From Roseiarcus sp963784805 (GTDB lineage: Bacteria > Pseudomonadota > Alphaproteobacteria > Rhizobiales > Beijerinckiaceae), in the NCBI GenBank assembly GCA_963784805.1, contig CAWASR010000030.1:1-64000 (forward strand): DNA of 64,000 nt. Reading direction: 5' to 3'. Position 1 is the first letter of the stretch, and the number at the start of each line of letters is the position of its first letter. Of this stretch, positions 1 to 9,074 are shown one piece after another. The position numbers and the translations under genes are program-made. The notes under the pieces are model-generated. The model searched no databases. It was not told where the DNA came from and saw nothing but the letters and a program-made list of their open reading frames with translations.

Positions 1-206
1 GCGCCATGTCTATGGAGGCGAAAGCCTCGGCGGTGATCATTCGCGCGGTCCCAGAAGGGGTGGTCGGCGCGCTCTATTTTTCGTCCCCGCATTACGTGTC
101 GCTGCTGTGGACGACCAGCCACGGACGAATGATTTCCGCGATCGCAGTATGCTGGATGGGCGTCGGGGTCGCGATGATGAAAAAAATGATCACCTTCGAC
201 TTCTAA
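1..206 (+). CDS. tadB: TadB, C-terminal end (partial)
   Basis: The reading frame is open from the window edge (first full codon at base 3) to TAA at 204-206. The visible tail of about 67 residues has the C-terminal layout of type II secretion F-domain proteins of the Tad pilus system: a stretch around PHYVSLLW, a turn, then a final hydrophobic segment (AIAVCWMGVGVAMM) and a short end. TadB is an inner-membrane platform protein that works with TadC to assemble Flp pili. It ends 13 bp before tadC, as expected for a tadB-tadC pair. The 5' part lies outside the window. The family call rests on this tail and on the neighbour. Confidence 0.75.
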   Translation, partial: AMSMEAKASAVIIRAVPEGVVGALYFSSPHYVSLLWTTSHGRMISAIAVCWMGVGVAMMKKMITFDF

Positions 207-219
207 CCGAGCGCCCGCC

Positions 220-1197
220 ATGTTGGATCAGATCGTCAATAAATTCACCGATCCCCATTTTCTGGCGGTTCTGTTTGCGGCCATCGGTTCGGCCGCGACG
301 GTTCTGACCGCCGCGATGCCTTGGCTTCAACCCGACACCCTCTCGCGGCGCATCAAGGCCGTCAGCTCCGAGCGCGAGCGCATTCGCGCTCGGGAGCGCG
401 AGCGGCTCCTTGCGACGCAGAACAAGTCGACCTTGCGGGTGAGGCCGAGCGGTCTGGTCAAGCGATTGGTTGAAACCTTCAATCTTTCAAGCTGGCTGAG
501 CACGGAGAAGGCCAAGTCTCAGTTGGCGATGGCGGGCTTTCGCGGAGCGGGCGCGGAATACGTGTTTCTCTCTTTTCGCCTGCTGGCGCCAATCTGCTTC
601 TTTTCCGTTACGATCATCTACGTATTCCTGATTTTGCATTGGAAGCAGCCGGCCGTCGTCAAGATCGGCGCTGCGATCGCCGCCAGCTACCTCGGCATCA
701 AGGCCCCGGAACTCTTCTTGCGCAACAAGACCGCCAAGCGGAAGAAGGAGTTGGAGCGCGCATTCCCGAACACGCTCGACCTGCTTCTGATCTGCGCCGA
801 GTCCGGCATGTCGATCGAACATTCGATGCGAAAGGTTAGTCAGGAGATTGCGATCGAGAGCATTTCGATGGCCGAGGAAACTGGGTTGCTGACCGCGGAA
901 ATGTCCTATCTGGCCGACCGGCGCATTGCGTTCGAGAACTTCGCCGCCAGAACGGGTCTGGACTCCATTCGGTCCCTGACCACCGTCCTTACTCAATCGG
1001 AACGCTACGGGACGCCGCTCGGCGCGGCGCTGCGCGTCCTGAGCCAGGAAAGCCGGGACCAGCGCATGAACGCCGCGGAAAAGAAAGCCGCCGCGCTGCC
1101 GCCGACCCTCACCGTGCCGATGATTCTGTTCTTCCTGCCCGGACTGTTCGCGGCGATCCTGACCCCGGCCATGATTCAGATCAACAACTGGCACTGA
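220..1197 (+). CDS. tadC: TadC, type II secretion F family protein
   Basis: A 325-residue protein of normal TadC length, starting at ATG 220 directly after tadB. It has hydrophobic segments near residues 10-30 and 115-160, a cytoplasmic F domain with the usual ERAFPNTLDLLLICAESG-type signature near 180-200 and a long helical stretch (ESISMAEETGLLTAEM), and a C-terminal membrane pair (VPMILFFLPGLFAAIL). TadC is thought to form the inner-membrane platform with TadB for Flp pilus assembly. No further tad gene follows, so this is the 3' end of the operon. The family assignment is secure from motif order and gene order. Confidence 0.9.
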   Translation: MLDQIVNKFTDPHFLAVLFAAIGSAATVLTAAMPWLQPDTLSRRIKAVSSERERIRARERERLLATQNKSTLRVRPSGLVKRLVETFNLSSWLSTEKAKSQLAMAGFRGAGAEYVFLSFRLLAPICFFSVTIIYVFLILHWKQPAVVKIGAAIAASYLGIKAPELFLRNKTAKRKKELERAFPNTLDLLLICAESGMSIEHSMRKVSQEIAIESISMAEETGLLTAEMSYLADRRIAFENFAARTGLDSIRSLTTVLTQSERYGTPLGAALRVLSQESRDQRMNAAEKKAAALPPTLTVPMILFFLPGLFAAILTPAMIQINNWH

Positions 1198-1272
1198 GCC
1201 CTTCACCGCTTCTGACACGAGACCTTTCACGGGGCTCGACAATTTGGGTTGCGCCCTGCACGGTGCGGGCGG

Positions 1273-3645
1273 ATGATTCGGTCTGTGCCGCGACGATCCG
1301 AAAGACGTGACCCGACGGCAGGTTCGCCGATTGAGGCGGCGCGCGAAGGCGCGCTTCGTCCGTTGGCTCGACCCCGCGCTGGCGCGGCGCATCCATCGTA
1401 TCTCGAAGGGCTGAATGACGAGCAGCTGATCGCGGTCGAGACGTTGCAGGGTCCCGTCCTCGTACTCGCTGGCGCCGGCGTCGGAAAGACCCGCGTGCTC
1501 ACCACCCGCATCGCTCATTTGATTGCATCGGGAACGGCTCGCGCCGACGAGATCCTCGCCGTGACCTTCACCAACAAAGCCGCGCGTGAGATGCGGGAGC
1601 GGGTCGGCCTGTTCACGGGTGGCGCACGGGGGATGGCCTGGCTCGGCACATTCCATTCGATCGGCGCCAAAATCCTGCGCATGCACGCGGAGCTCGTCGG
1701 ACTGAGGCCAAATTTCACCATTCTCGATTCGGACGACCAGCTTCGGTTGTTCAAGCAGATCCTGAAGGCGGAGAACCTGGACGAGAAGCGGTGGCCGGCA
1801 AGAGCGCTGGCGATGCTCGTCGACAGCTGGAAAAATCGGGGATTGGACCCGGAGCACGCGCCAGCCGGCGAAGCGGCGGGTTTCGGCGGCCGCGGCGCGG
1901 CGCTCTACCAGGCCTATCAGGCGCGTCTGAAGGCGCTGAACGCTGTCGACTTCGGCGATTTGCTGCTCGAATCGCTGCGGCTGTTTCGCGGACACGGCGA
2001 TATTCTCGCCAGTTTGCAAAAGCGCTTCCGCTACATCCTGGTCGACGAGTACCAGGACACGAATGTCGTGCAATATCTTTGGTTGCGTCTCCTCGCCAGG
2101 GCCAATGGCAATCTGTGCTGCGTGGGCGACGACGACCAGTCGATCTACGGCTGGCGGGGCGCCGACGTCGACAACATCTTGCGGTTCGAGAAGGATTTCC
2201 CGGGCGCGAAGGTCATTCGGCTTGAGCGGAACTATCGATCCGGCGGCCACATTCTCGCCGTCGCCTCGGGACTGATCGCGCACAATCAGGGCCGGCTGGG
2301 AAAGACGCTGTTCACCGACGCCCCGCCCGGGGAACGGCCGACCGTGACTGCGGTCTGGGACGGTCAGGAGGAAGCGAGGATCATCGGCGAGGCGATCGAG
2401 AAGGCCCAGCGCGCCGGCGTTTCGCTCGACGACATGGCGATCCTGGTGCGCGCCTCGTTTCAGATGCGCGAATTCGAAGAGCGCTTCATCGCATTGGGTC
2501 TGCCCTACAAGGTCATCGGCGGTCCGCGCTTCTACGAGCGGGCCGAAATTCGCGACGCGCTCGCCTATCTGCGCTGCGTCGCGCAAGCCGATGACGATCT
2601 GGCGTTCGAGCGCATCTACAATCAGCCCAGGCGCGGCCTTGGCGACGCGACGCTCGCTATTTTGCATGAGTATGGCCGGCGCGCGGGCGTTTCCCTCATG
2701 CGCGCCGCGCGCATGCTGGTCGAGACCGAGGAACTCAAGGCCCGGCCCCGGACGATTCTGCGGGACTTGCTCGCAAGGTTCGAACTGTGGAGGAAGCGGG
2801 CGGGCGAGGTCGCGCATGAAGAACTGGCGCAGCAGATTCTCGAGGAAAGCGGCTATATCGACATGTGGAAGGCCGAGCGGACGCCCGACGCCGCCGGCCG
2901 TCTCGACAATCTCAAGGAACTCGTGCGCTCGATGGGCGAATTTCCCGACCTCGGCGCCTTTCTCGAGCATGTGTCGCTGGTGATGGAGGTCGAGGGACCG
3001 CAGGAGGGCGCGCGCGTTTCGATCATGACGCTCCATGCGGCCAAGGGGCTGGAATTCGAGAGCGTGTTCCTGCCGGGCTGGGAGGAGGGGCTGTTTCCGC
3101 ACCAGCGCTCGCTCGAGGACAATGGCCGGGCGGGCCTCGAGGAGGAGAGGCGGCTGGCCTATGTCGGAATCACCCGCGCCCGCCGGGAGGTGAAAATCTA
3201 CTACGCCGCCAACCGCCGCATACGCGGTTTCTGGCAAAGCTCGTTTCCCTCGCGCTTCATCGGGGAACTGCCCGCCGATCATGTCGAGTTCGAGGAAGCG
3301 ACCGGCGCGGCGAACTACGGCGGCTATGGCGAGACGCGATTCATCGTCGGCGTAAGCGGGGCCGCTTATCGCCAGGACACGCCCGGCGCGCGGCGCGCGG
3401 CGGAGCGGGCGGGGCGTCCGGATGACGGCCGCGCCCGCTTCGGCGGCGTTTCAGGGCGCACGTTCGAAGGCCGGGCGCGGAGCGTCAACGAGGGCGAGTC
3501 CGCCTTCGCCGCCGGGTCGCGGGTCTTTCACCAGAAGTTCGGCCCCGGCGCCGTGGTCGCGGTCGACGGGCCAAAGCTGACGGTCGATTTCGACCGGGCC
3601 GGCCGCAAGCTGGTGATGGAGAGCTTCGTCACCCCGGAAGGCTGA
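1273..3645 (+). CDS. uvrD: UvrD/PcrA-type ATP-dependent DNA helicase
   Basis: Superfamily 1 3'-5' helicase acting in nucleotide excision and mismatch repair. Visible motifs, in residues from ATG 1273: Q-motif region YLEGLNDEQ near 43, Walker A AGAGVGKT at 66-73, motif Ia TFTNKAAREM, Walker B LVDEYQDTN, motif III GDDDQSIYGWRGA, motif IV RLERNYRS, motif V MTLHAAKGLEFE and motif VI EERRLAYVGITRAR. The C-terminus (HQKFGPGAVVAVDG) matches the Tudor-like end of PcrA/UvrD. The length of about 790 residues is typical. TTG 1249 in frame is an alternative start, and neither start has a strong ribosome site. It stands alone on the plus strand after the Tad genes. Confidence 0.93.
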   Translation: MIRSVPRRSERRDPTAGSPIEAAREGALRPLARPRAGAAHPSYLEGLNDEQLIAVETLQGPVLVLAGAGVGKTRVLTTRIAHLIASGTARADEILAVTFTNKAAREMRERVGLFTGGARGMAWLGTFHSIGAKILRMHAELVGLRPNFTILDSDDQLRLFKQILKAENLDEKRWPARALAMLVDSWKNRGLDPEHAPAGEAAGFGGRGAALYQAYQARLKALNAVDFGDLLLESLRLFRGHGDILASLQKRFRYILVDEYQDTNVVQYLWLRLLARANGNLCCVGDDDQSIYGWRGADVDNILRFEKDFPGAKVIRLERNYRSGGHILAVASGLIAHNQGRLGKTLFTDAPPGERPTVTAVWDGQEEARIIGEAIEKAQRAGVSLDDMAILVRASFQMREFEERFIALGLPYKVIGGPRFYERAEIRDALAYLRCVAQADDDLAFERIYNQPRRGLGDATLAILHEYGRRAGVSLMRAARMLVETEELKARPRTILRDLLARFELWRKRAGEVAHEELAQQILEESGYIDMWKAERTPDAAGRLDNLKELVRSMGEFPDLGAFLEHVSLVMEVEGPQEGARVSIMTLHAAKGLEFESVFLPGWEEGLFPHQRSLEDNGRAGLEEERRLAYVGITRARREVKIYYAANRRIRGFWQSSFPSRFIGELPADHVEFEEATGAANYGGYGETRFIVGVSGAAYRQDTPGARRAAERAGRPDDGRARFGGVSGRTFEGRARSVNEGESAFAAGSRVFHQKFGPGAVVAVDGPKLTVDFDRAGRKLVMESFVTPEG

Positions 3646-3861
3646 TCGCCGGCCCAAAGCGCAAATTTCGCGATGAGATTCATCTTAGTGCGCGACATCG
3701 CCGCCCTGCTGAGGGAAATGCGCTGTTTTGGCCTCCAAAGGAGAGGGGCGTCTGGGAGTTACGTCCCCTTCTCAGCGAGAGCGCATATTGATGCTTTGGC
3801 CGCCGTTCGATCAGGCCAAGGAATGGGCCGCCGAAGGGCGCGGCAATGAGGAGGCAAAGCC

Positions 3862-4101
3862 ATGGCGCATGTCGTCTATCGGATCGTCCAGCACGAGAAC
3901 GGCTGGGCCTACAGGGTCGGCGACGTCATTTCGGAAAGCTTCGCCACCAAAGAGCTCGCCCACGCCGCCGCCGTCAGGGCCGCGCGCGAGCAAAGAACCC
4001 CAGGCGACACCGAGGCGATCGAATATGAGGACGAGGCGGGCCGCTGGCACGACGAAACCGCCAAGGGGAGCGATCGCCCGGACGCCGAGGTCAAGGACTG
4101 A
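3862..4101 (+). CDS. Small DUF2188-like protein
   Basis: A 79-residue soluble protein with the DUF2188 pattern: YRIVQHENGWAYRVGD, then SFATKELAHAAAVRAAREQ, then an acidic tail. Such proteins are small alpha/beta units of unknown function, common in alphaproteobacteria. The start ATG 3862 has a good ribosome site (GAGGAGG about 8 bases upstream). It is monocistronic, about 200 bp after uvrD and convergent with the following hydrolase. No function can be deduced. Confidence 0.75.
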   Translation: MAHVVYRIVQHENGWAYRVGDVISESFATKELAHAAAVRAAREQRTPGDTEAIEYEDEAGRWHDETAKGSDRPDAEVKD

Positions 4102-4319
4102 CGGCTCGGGGCGTTTGGACGGCCGATATGCGCTAAATCGCGGGACATTCCCTGACGGCCCGGCGAACGCGTCAACTCGACCCTTTGCAGTCGTTCCGGA
4201 TCGGCCCCGGTACGGAAGGAATGAGCCCTGAGCAGACGTCGAGAGCTTCGCCGCCCTGCTCGTCACCATTGTCCACCGCGAGTTCGCCTTCAGGCGCCAT
4301 AGCCGCGCGGCGCATCGGC

Positions 4320-5870
4320 TCACGGCGAGGCCCTTGAGGTGAAGCTCGGCGGCCTCAATGCGCCGACGCAGGACGTGTTGGGAGCGCTCGGATCGGCCAA
4401 GAACGATACGACGACTGTTTGGGCGCAACGAGACGCGGGTGAGACAAAATGGCCGATGCCCGGAATACTGATGACGCTCGCATTGGTAAGGTTTGTCGCC
4501 GCGGCCTCGGCCCCGGCGAGGGACGTCAGGGTATCGAAACTGCCTGAAATGAGGAGCGTCGGGATGCTGCTCGTGACGGGCCGGCGCATTGCGTCCGGGG
4601 CGGCGGGGACTTTCCAGATGTCGCGGCAGTCCTGGTTGACATACGCCCAACCGCCGACGCCTTCGCCTAGCATCGAAGCCGGGTAGTCCGGAAACGCTTC
4701 CCGGCCGGCCGCGGCGAGATCCTTCGGCGTCGCAAACGGGTAGTCTTCGCGACAGGTGACGCCATAGGACAGCCCGTACCCGAGTGCCGGCAAATCCGGA
4801 CCGGATGGCGGCGCGCGGCTTGCTCGGTCCTTGGCGATCGCCTCGATGGCGTCAGTGCGGCCGGCGGCGAGCCCATCGATCCGATCCGGCGCGGCCCGGA
4901 GCAGGGGCAAGGCATAGTTCTGGTTGCGCAGCCAGTCGACCAACGCTCCGCCGTCGAGCACGACCTTAAGGACTTCGCCGGTGGTCGGGTCGCTGACGGT
5001 TGTTGTCAGCGGCTCGGCCTCGAATTTGTTGACCAGTCTGGTGAAGGTTTCTTCGAGGTGCGGATGGGCGGTGTTGCAGGCCGTCTCCGCGGCGCAAGCC
5101 CGGAAGAGGTTGTCGAAGCCGGCGCGTGCGTTCCGCCAGTTTCCGGGGATCGTGTAGGTCGTCGGCAAGACCGAATCGAGAACCACGCTGCGGATGCCCT
5201 CGGGGTGGTCACGCATCAGCGTCTGCGCCAGGTAGGAGCCATAGGAAGTCCCGTAGACATTCCACGAGGCATAGCCGAGCGCCTTGCGGAGGTCGGCGAA
5301 ATCGGCGGCGCTTTCGGTCGAATTGTAGGCGCTAAGGTCGGCGCCGGTGGCGGCGAGTTCCCGGTGGCAGGCTTTCGTCGCCGCCAAATGGGCGCGCTCG
5401 GTCGCCTCGGAATAAAAGCGGAGTCCGAGAAGTTCTCTGTTGAAGTCGTCGATGGACGCACAAGTAAGCGCCGGCTCCGAGAACATGGCGCCGCGTTGGC
5501 TCACCACCAGGATGTCTCGGTCGCGGATGAAATCGGCAGCGATGAGCCCGTTGACCTCGAGGGGTGCGATGTCGCCCGGCCCGCCGGCCAGATAGACGAC
5601 GGGATCGGGTCGTTTCTCCGCCGAGCGGGCGGGGTACTTCGCAACCATGAGCCGGATGGCGCGCCCGGCCGGCCGGCTGCGATTCTCAGGCACGACGAGG
5701 TAGCCGCAGCTCGCGTCGGCGAGCCATTCGACGCCTTTCAGTTTCGGGCATGGCGAAGGCTCGAAGCGGGGCACAGTCGCAGTTCCTTCGCCGGTCTGTG
5801 CGGCTCGCGCCACAATGGGTGAAGCAAGTAGAAGGGCGAGCAGGAGGATGCGCCTGTGGGTGACAACCAT
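4320..5870 (-). CDS. Secreted alpha/beta hydrolase (tripeptidyl aminopeptidase-like)
   Basis: A 516-residue protein with an N-terminal signal peptide (hydrophobic LLLALLLASPIVARA, cleavage near residue 23). The oxyanion region is VVYLAGGPGD near 91-100, the nucleophile Ser209 sits in GTSYGS, and the C-terminal part supplies Asp (LISGSFDTLTS) and His (IPGIGHFVSP). This order and length match the S33-like tripeptidyl aminopeptidase/TAP C-terminal hydrolases, which release short peptides or hydrolyse esters in the periplasm. Paired cysteines fit an exported enzyme. It is a single gene. The substrate cannot be told from sequence. Confidence 0.85.
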   Translation of the reverse strand: MVVTHRRILLLALLLASPIVARAAQTGEGTATVPRFEPSPCPKLKGVEWLADASCGYLVVPENRSRPAGRAIRLMVAKYPARSAEKRPDPVVYLAGGPGDIAPLEVNGLIAADFIRDRDILVVSQRGAMFSEPALTCASIDDFNRELLGLRFYSEATERAHLAATKACHRELAATGADLSAYNSTESAADFADLRKALGYASWNVYGTSYGSYLAQTLMRDHPEGIRSVVLDSVLPTTYTIPGNWRNARAGFDNLFRACAAETACNTAHPHLEETFTRLVNKFEAEPLTTTVSDPTTGEVLKVVLDGGALVDWLRNQNYALPLLRAAPDRIDGLAAGRTDAIEAIAKDRASRAPPSGPDLPALGYGLSYGVTCREDYPFATPKDLAAAGREAFPDYPASMLGEGVGGWAYVNQDCRDIWKVPAAPDAMRRPVTSSIPTLLISGSFDTLTSLAGAEAAATNLTNASVISIPGIGHFVSPASRCAQTVVVSFLADPSAPNTSCVGALRPPSFTSRASP

Positions 5871-6566
5871 GGCGCGCAGACCTCCGTCTGAAGCGGCCGC
5901 CCATGAGAGCGAGCCAGCCTACACCGAGATTGGCGATAAGGCACAGCCATATGTCCGCTCAGGTCCTTAACCAGATTGCAGTCTCGGACCGAAGGCGCAG
6001 CCGGTCGAATCAAATTGGTAAAGACGGGCCTGTCACCGTAATTCGCCGTAATTCAGTGGGGGCCTCACTCGCTTTCGTCAGGGAGGCAGCCAGCGGGATC
6101 CGTTTGGGTCGGCGATGAGTTTTGTCCGGCATTGGAAGACGGCGACGGTCCCGACCGAGAAAGAAATAAGGGGGCAATCGCGACGATCATTACCGGCGAC
6201 GCGATCCTGCCGCTCCAGGGACTTGCGTCGCGCGCGCTTACCGCTACCCGACCGGCGGCAGTCATTACCGCTCGGAAGTCGATGCCGCCGGGCAGCCTTC
6301 GAGAAGAATGGTGTCTCCAAGCTGCGGACCGACGGGGGCTGTCAAGCAGTTCGATACGTCCAACTTGGCGATTGTGAGCGCAGCGACAATGTATGCCAGA
6401 CTGACCAGAGCGAGAACGATCAGATCCCTCTCGATCGAGCTGCCCATGAGCGTCTTGCCGGCCCGCCAGATAATCGTTCGAGAGGCGAGCTCCGTGCGAT
6501 CGCGACCGTCGGCTTGGACTGCAGCCGCGTCCGTGGGCCGCGCCAACGATCCTCGAATGCGCTTGG
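5871..6566. other. Gene-poor interval holding one repeat copy
   Basis: About 700 bases between two minus-strand genes without a convincing coding region. It contains the first copy of the 80-bp dispersed repeat (5964-6043). A minus-strand frame at 6265-6447 could encode a 60-residue single-helix peptide but has no ribosome site. Confidence 0.5.
5964..6043 (-). repeat. Dispersed 80-bp repeat, family A copy 1
   Basis: These 80 bases match 10713-10792 at 74 positions without gaps. The match ends abruptly on both sides (shared AATT on the right). This copy lies about 95 bp upstream of the alpha/beta hydrolase start. On the minus strand both copies keep an open frame reading RPAAPS-RDCN, but the frames run into unrelated sequence, so coding is doubtful. 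Confidence 0.85.
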
Positions 6567-7520
6567 TCAAGGACGCCGCCCCAAAATCGCGGCCCACGCC
6601 GTCGCGGCCTTCACCTCGCCTGTATCCGCGAAGTGGCAATCGTCATAACGGTCCTGGGCTTCCAATAACTCGTCCGTGTCAACTCCCGCTTTAAGCCCCG
6701 GCTCGCTCGAGACGAGGTCCTGTTGGGCCGACCGGATGGCGTTCGATCTCGTCCAGGCCGGTCCGCATCGTGTCGCCTTCGAAACGAAGACCGGCGCATC
6801 AACCGAATTCGCGCGCAGGGTCTCAACGAACGAAAGGAAGAGGCTCTTGTATCGAAGCGGATCGGTCTTGAGCGCGAAGTCCGACTCCCCTTGGAGCCAA
6901 AGCACGTGGGTGACCCGGTACCGGGTCGTCAGGTCCTGCACCAGGGGGAGCATAGTCGCGTTGAGCGAGCCGCCTTTGGCCCATTGCTCGACCTTGGACG
7001 CGCCGACTGCGACAGGGGCGAGGATGACGTTGTCGAAGACTTTCGCGTCGATGAGCCGGTCCGCCAGCAACGTCCAGAATTCCCCGGCAAATCCTGTCGA
7101 GCCGAGAAGCGGTGACGCGGCGACATAGCAACGTCCGCCGACAAAGTTCAGAACGCGATCGGGGAAGCGTGTGGCGTGCCGCTGCGCGCCGTTATTCGCG
7201 GCATTGGATTGTCCAGAAATGAGGATCACTGCGGTCCTGCGGGTCTGCTTCGGGCATTTCACTTCAGTCTTACCGGCGTAGCCCAAAAGACGTCCTGCCG
7301 GATCGAGGGTGAAAGGCCGCGCCTCGGGAGCGCTCGCGAATGGCTTCGGCAGCCCTTCAATCAGTTGAAGCGAGTAGCGCACCGGCCAGGCGCGCACGAC
7401 GCCGGCCCAGGCGCCGGCTATGAAAACGCAGACCGCAAGAAGCGCGAGCGCGCCGAATGTGGCGAACCAGCGCTTGATGTCGATTTCGGAGACAAATGCC
7501 GTCACGCGCGAACTCCTCAA
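6567..7520 (-). CDS. Membrane-anchored SASA/SGNH-type esterase
   Basis: A 317-residue protein with an N-terminal membrane anchor (residues 20-42, FATFGALALLAVCVFIAGAW). A sialate O-acetylesterase-like (SASA) domain follows: the block I nucleophile motif ISGQSNAANN (Ser105 in GQSN), GTSxV-type middle region VAVGASKVEQW, HVLWLQGESD, and a C-terminal DDCHFAD that supplies the Asp/His pair. Family members deacetylate acetylated sugars or polysaccharides, so this is likely an envelope or exopolysaccharide deacetylase. It lies 24 bp downstream of the Spy-like gene on the same strand, so they may be cotranscribed. Confidence 0.8.
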   Translation of the reverse strand: MRSSRVTAFVSEIDIKRWFATFGALALLAVCVFIAGAWAGVVRAWPVRYSLQLIEGLPKPFASAPEARPFTLDPAGRLLGYAGKTEVKCPKQTRRTAVILISGQSNAANNGAQRHATRFPDRVLNFVGGRCYVAASPLLGSTGFAGEFWTLLADRLIDAKVFDNVILAPVAVGASKVEQWAKGGSLNATMLPLVQDLTTRYRVTHVLWLQGESDFALKTDPLRYKSLFLSFVETLRANSVDAPVFVSKATRCGPAWTRSNAIRSAQQDLVSSEPGLKAGVDTDELLEAQDRYDDCHFADTGEVKAATAWAAILGRRP

Positions 7521-7544
7521 GTCGCATGAACAGGGATGCGGAAA

Positions 7545-8141
7545 TCAGAACGGCGGGAGTCGCCCTGGAGCCGGCAAGTCCGGGAACTCCGGCATGCTTG
7601 CGCCGCAGCTCTGCGTCATGGTTTCGAAGCGAGGCCGTGGCCCCAGGCGAACGGGAGGCCACGGAAGCAGCCCCGGGGTTGGCGGCGACGGGACAATATT
7701 CTGCGAAAGGATGTCGCGCTGGGCAGCGGTCAGGACTGGCGCGACCGCTCGGTAAGCTTTCGCCATCGCGCCAAACATCGCTTGCGCGGCGGCGGCATGC
7801 CTCTCCATCCGTTCGAGCCGGTCCGCGGCGTCCGCCGACTCGGAGAAGAGCGGCGCCTCGGCGCAGACCCGGTCGAGCTCCGACGCAGAGCCTTGGACGG
7901 CTTCCACAAAGGTCCGCCACGCCGCTTGCTGGCCCGTGTCGGGGGAGATGCGGGCTTCGAGATAGGCGAGCTTCGCCGCGAGCCGGGCGCGCCCCTCTGC
8001 ACACGCCGCCTGCGAGCCGGTCTCCGACGCGGTAGCCTCGGCCCTCGCCTCCATTGCGCCAAGGGCGCATATCGCTCCAACGGAAAGAGCGACGACAACA
8101 ATCGAAGTTCGTACCGCGGTCGCGGATCTTAACGACATCAC
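7545..8141 (-). CDS. Periplasmic Spy/CpxP-like LTXXQ-motif protein
   Basis: A 198-residue exported protein with a signal peptide (TSIVVVALSVGAICALGAMEARA) and a helical body. The body has one LTAAQRDIL repeat (the LTxxQ signature) and a preceding coil rich in Glu and Arg (DRLERMERHAAAAQAMFGAMAKAY). Spy/CpxP proteins are periplasmic chaperones or stress sensors, often controlled by a neighbouring two-component system. A proline-rich tail ends in two widely spaced elements with one Cys. The gene is divergent from an OmpR-type regulator and kinase with about 200 bp between the starts. A CpxP-like feedback role is inference from this layout. Confidence 0.78.
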   Translation of the reverse strand: MMSLRSATAVRTSIVVVALSVGAICALGAMEARAEATASETGSQAACAEGRARLAAKLAYLEARISPDTGQQAAWRTFVEAVQGSASELDRVCAEAPLFSESADAADRLERMERHAAAAQAMFGAMAKAYRAVAPVLTAAQRDILSQNIVPSPPTPGLLPWPPVRLGPRPRFETMTQSCGASMPEFPDLPAPGRLPPF

Positions 8142-8339
8142 CAGTCTCCGGTTCAGGCGTTGCTGCCTGACGCCGGACTAGCCGCGCAGTGTTTCCCGCG
8201 AATATCACGACTGTTTCAGGAGATGACCAAACGCGGCTTCCGCCGGGTTCTGAAACATTCGGTTACAAATTTTTCCTGACCTATTGGCCGCCGTCGGATA
8301 CGGTGCGGCCTCGAACGATATTCCGTCCGGAGTACGGTT

Positions 8340-9074
8340 TTGAGTACGGGCGCCGCCTGTCACATTCTGGTTGTCGACGACGATCGCGAGCTGCGCGGCC
8401 TCGTGAGCAAGTACCTCGCCGAGCATGGGTTCCGGGTGACCCAGGCGGCCAATGGCCGCGATATGATGAACGCAATCGAGGCAGGCCGATTCGATCTCGT
8501 GGTGCTCGATTTGATGATGCCGGGCGACAGCGGCCTTGTTCTTTGCCAAAAGCTGCGCGAGCGAAACGGGCCCCCGATCATCATGCTCACGGCCATGGGC
8601 TCCGAGGTGGACCGCGTCATCGGCCTCGAGATCGGAGCGGACGACTACATGGTGAAGCCGTTCAGTCCGCGGGAGCTCGTGGCGAGGATCAAGGCGGTCC
8701 TGCGGCGCGCGGACCAGCTTGCGCCCGACCCTGACGAATTGCCGATCGCCTACGAGTTCGCGCGCTGGCGACTGGAGCCGGCTCAACGCGTCCTGCGCTC
8801 CCCGGGCGGCGCGGTCGTCGACATCACCAGCGGCGAGTTCGACCTGCTTCTCGCCTTCGTTGCGCGCCCCCGACGCGTTCTCACCCGGGATCAACTGCTC
8901 GATCTGGCGCGCAGCCGGTCGAGCGCCGGGCTCGATCGCAGCATCGACGTCCAGATCAGCCGGCTTCGACGAAAGATCGAGGACGATCCCCGGCAACCCG
9001 CGATGATCAAGACCGTTAGAAGCGGAGGATATCTGTTTGCGAGCGACGTCCGAGTTATGAAGGGGCGGGCGTGA
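8340..9074 (+). CDS. OmpR-family response regulator
   Basis: A 244-residue regulator. The receiver domain (residues 7-120) shows acidic VVDDD, the phosphoacceptor Asp57 in VVLDLMMPG, a Thr in MLTAMG and Lys in DDYMVKPFSPREL. A C-terminal winged-helix DNA-binding domain follows (ITSGEFDLLLAFVARPRRVLTRDQLL ... RSIDVQISRLRRKIE). The start is TTG 8340, as no ATG lies upstream in frame before the receiver. Its stop overlaps the GTG start of the kinase gene by 4 bp (GTGA), so the two are translationally coupled. It is divergent from the Spy-like gene, its most likely target. Confidence 0.92.
   Translation: MSTGAACHILVVDDDRELRGLVSKYLAEHGFRVTQAANGRDMMNAIEAGRFDLVVLDLMMPGDSGLVLCQKLRERNGPPIIMLTAMGSEVDRVIGLEIGADDYMVKPFSPRELVARIKAVLRRADQLAPDPDELPIAYEFARWRLEPAQRVLRSPGGAVVDITSGEFDLLLAFVARPRRVLTRDQLLDLARSRSSAGLDRSIDVQISRLRRKIEDDPRQPAMIKTVRSGGYLFASDVRVMKGRA

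Noticed and set aside
487..3282. Open frame of 931 codons on the minus strand opposite uvrD
   Set aside because: Composition is that of a GC-rich shadow frame (Arg/Asp/Gln/His-rich, no domains), while the plus strand carries all helicase motifs.
6265..6447. Small minus-strand gene for a 60-residue one-helix protein
   Set aside because: A plausible hydrophobic helix is present, but there is no ribosome site, no recognisable family, and the frame runs open well upstream without a clear start.
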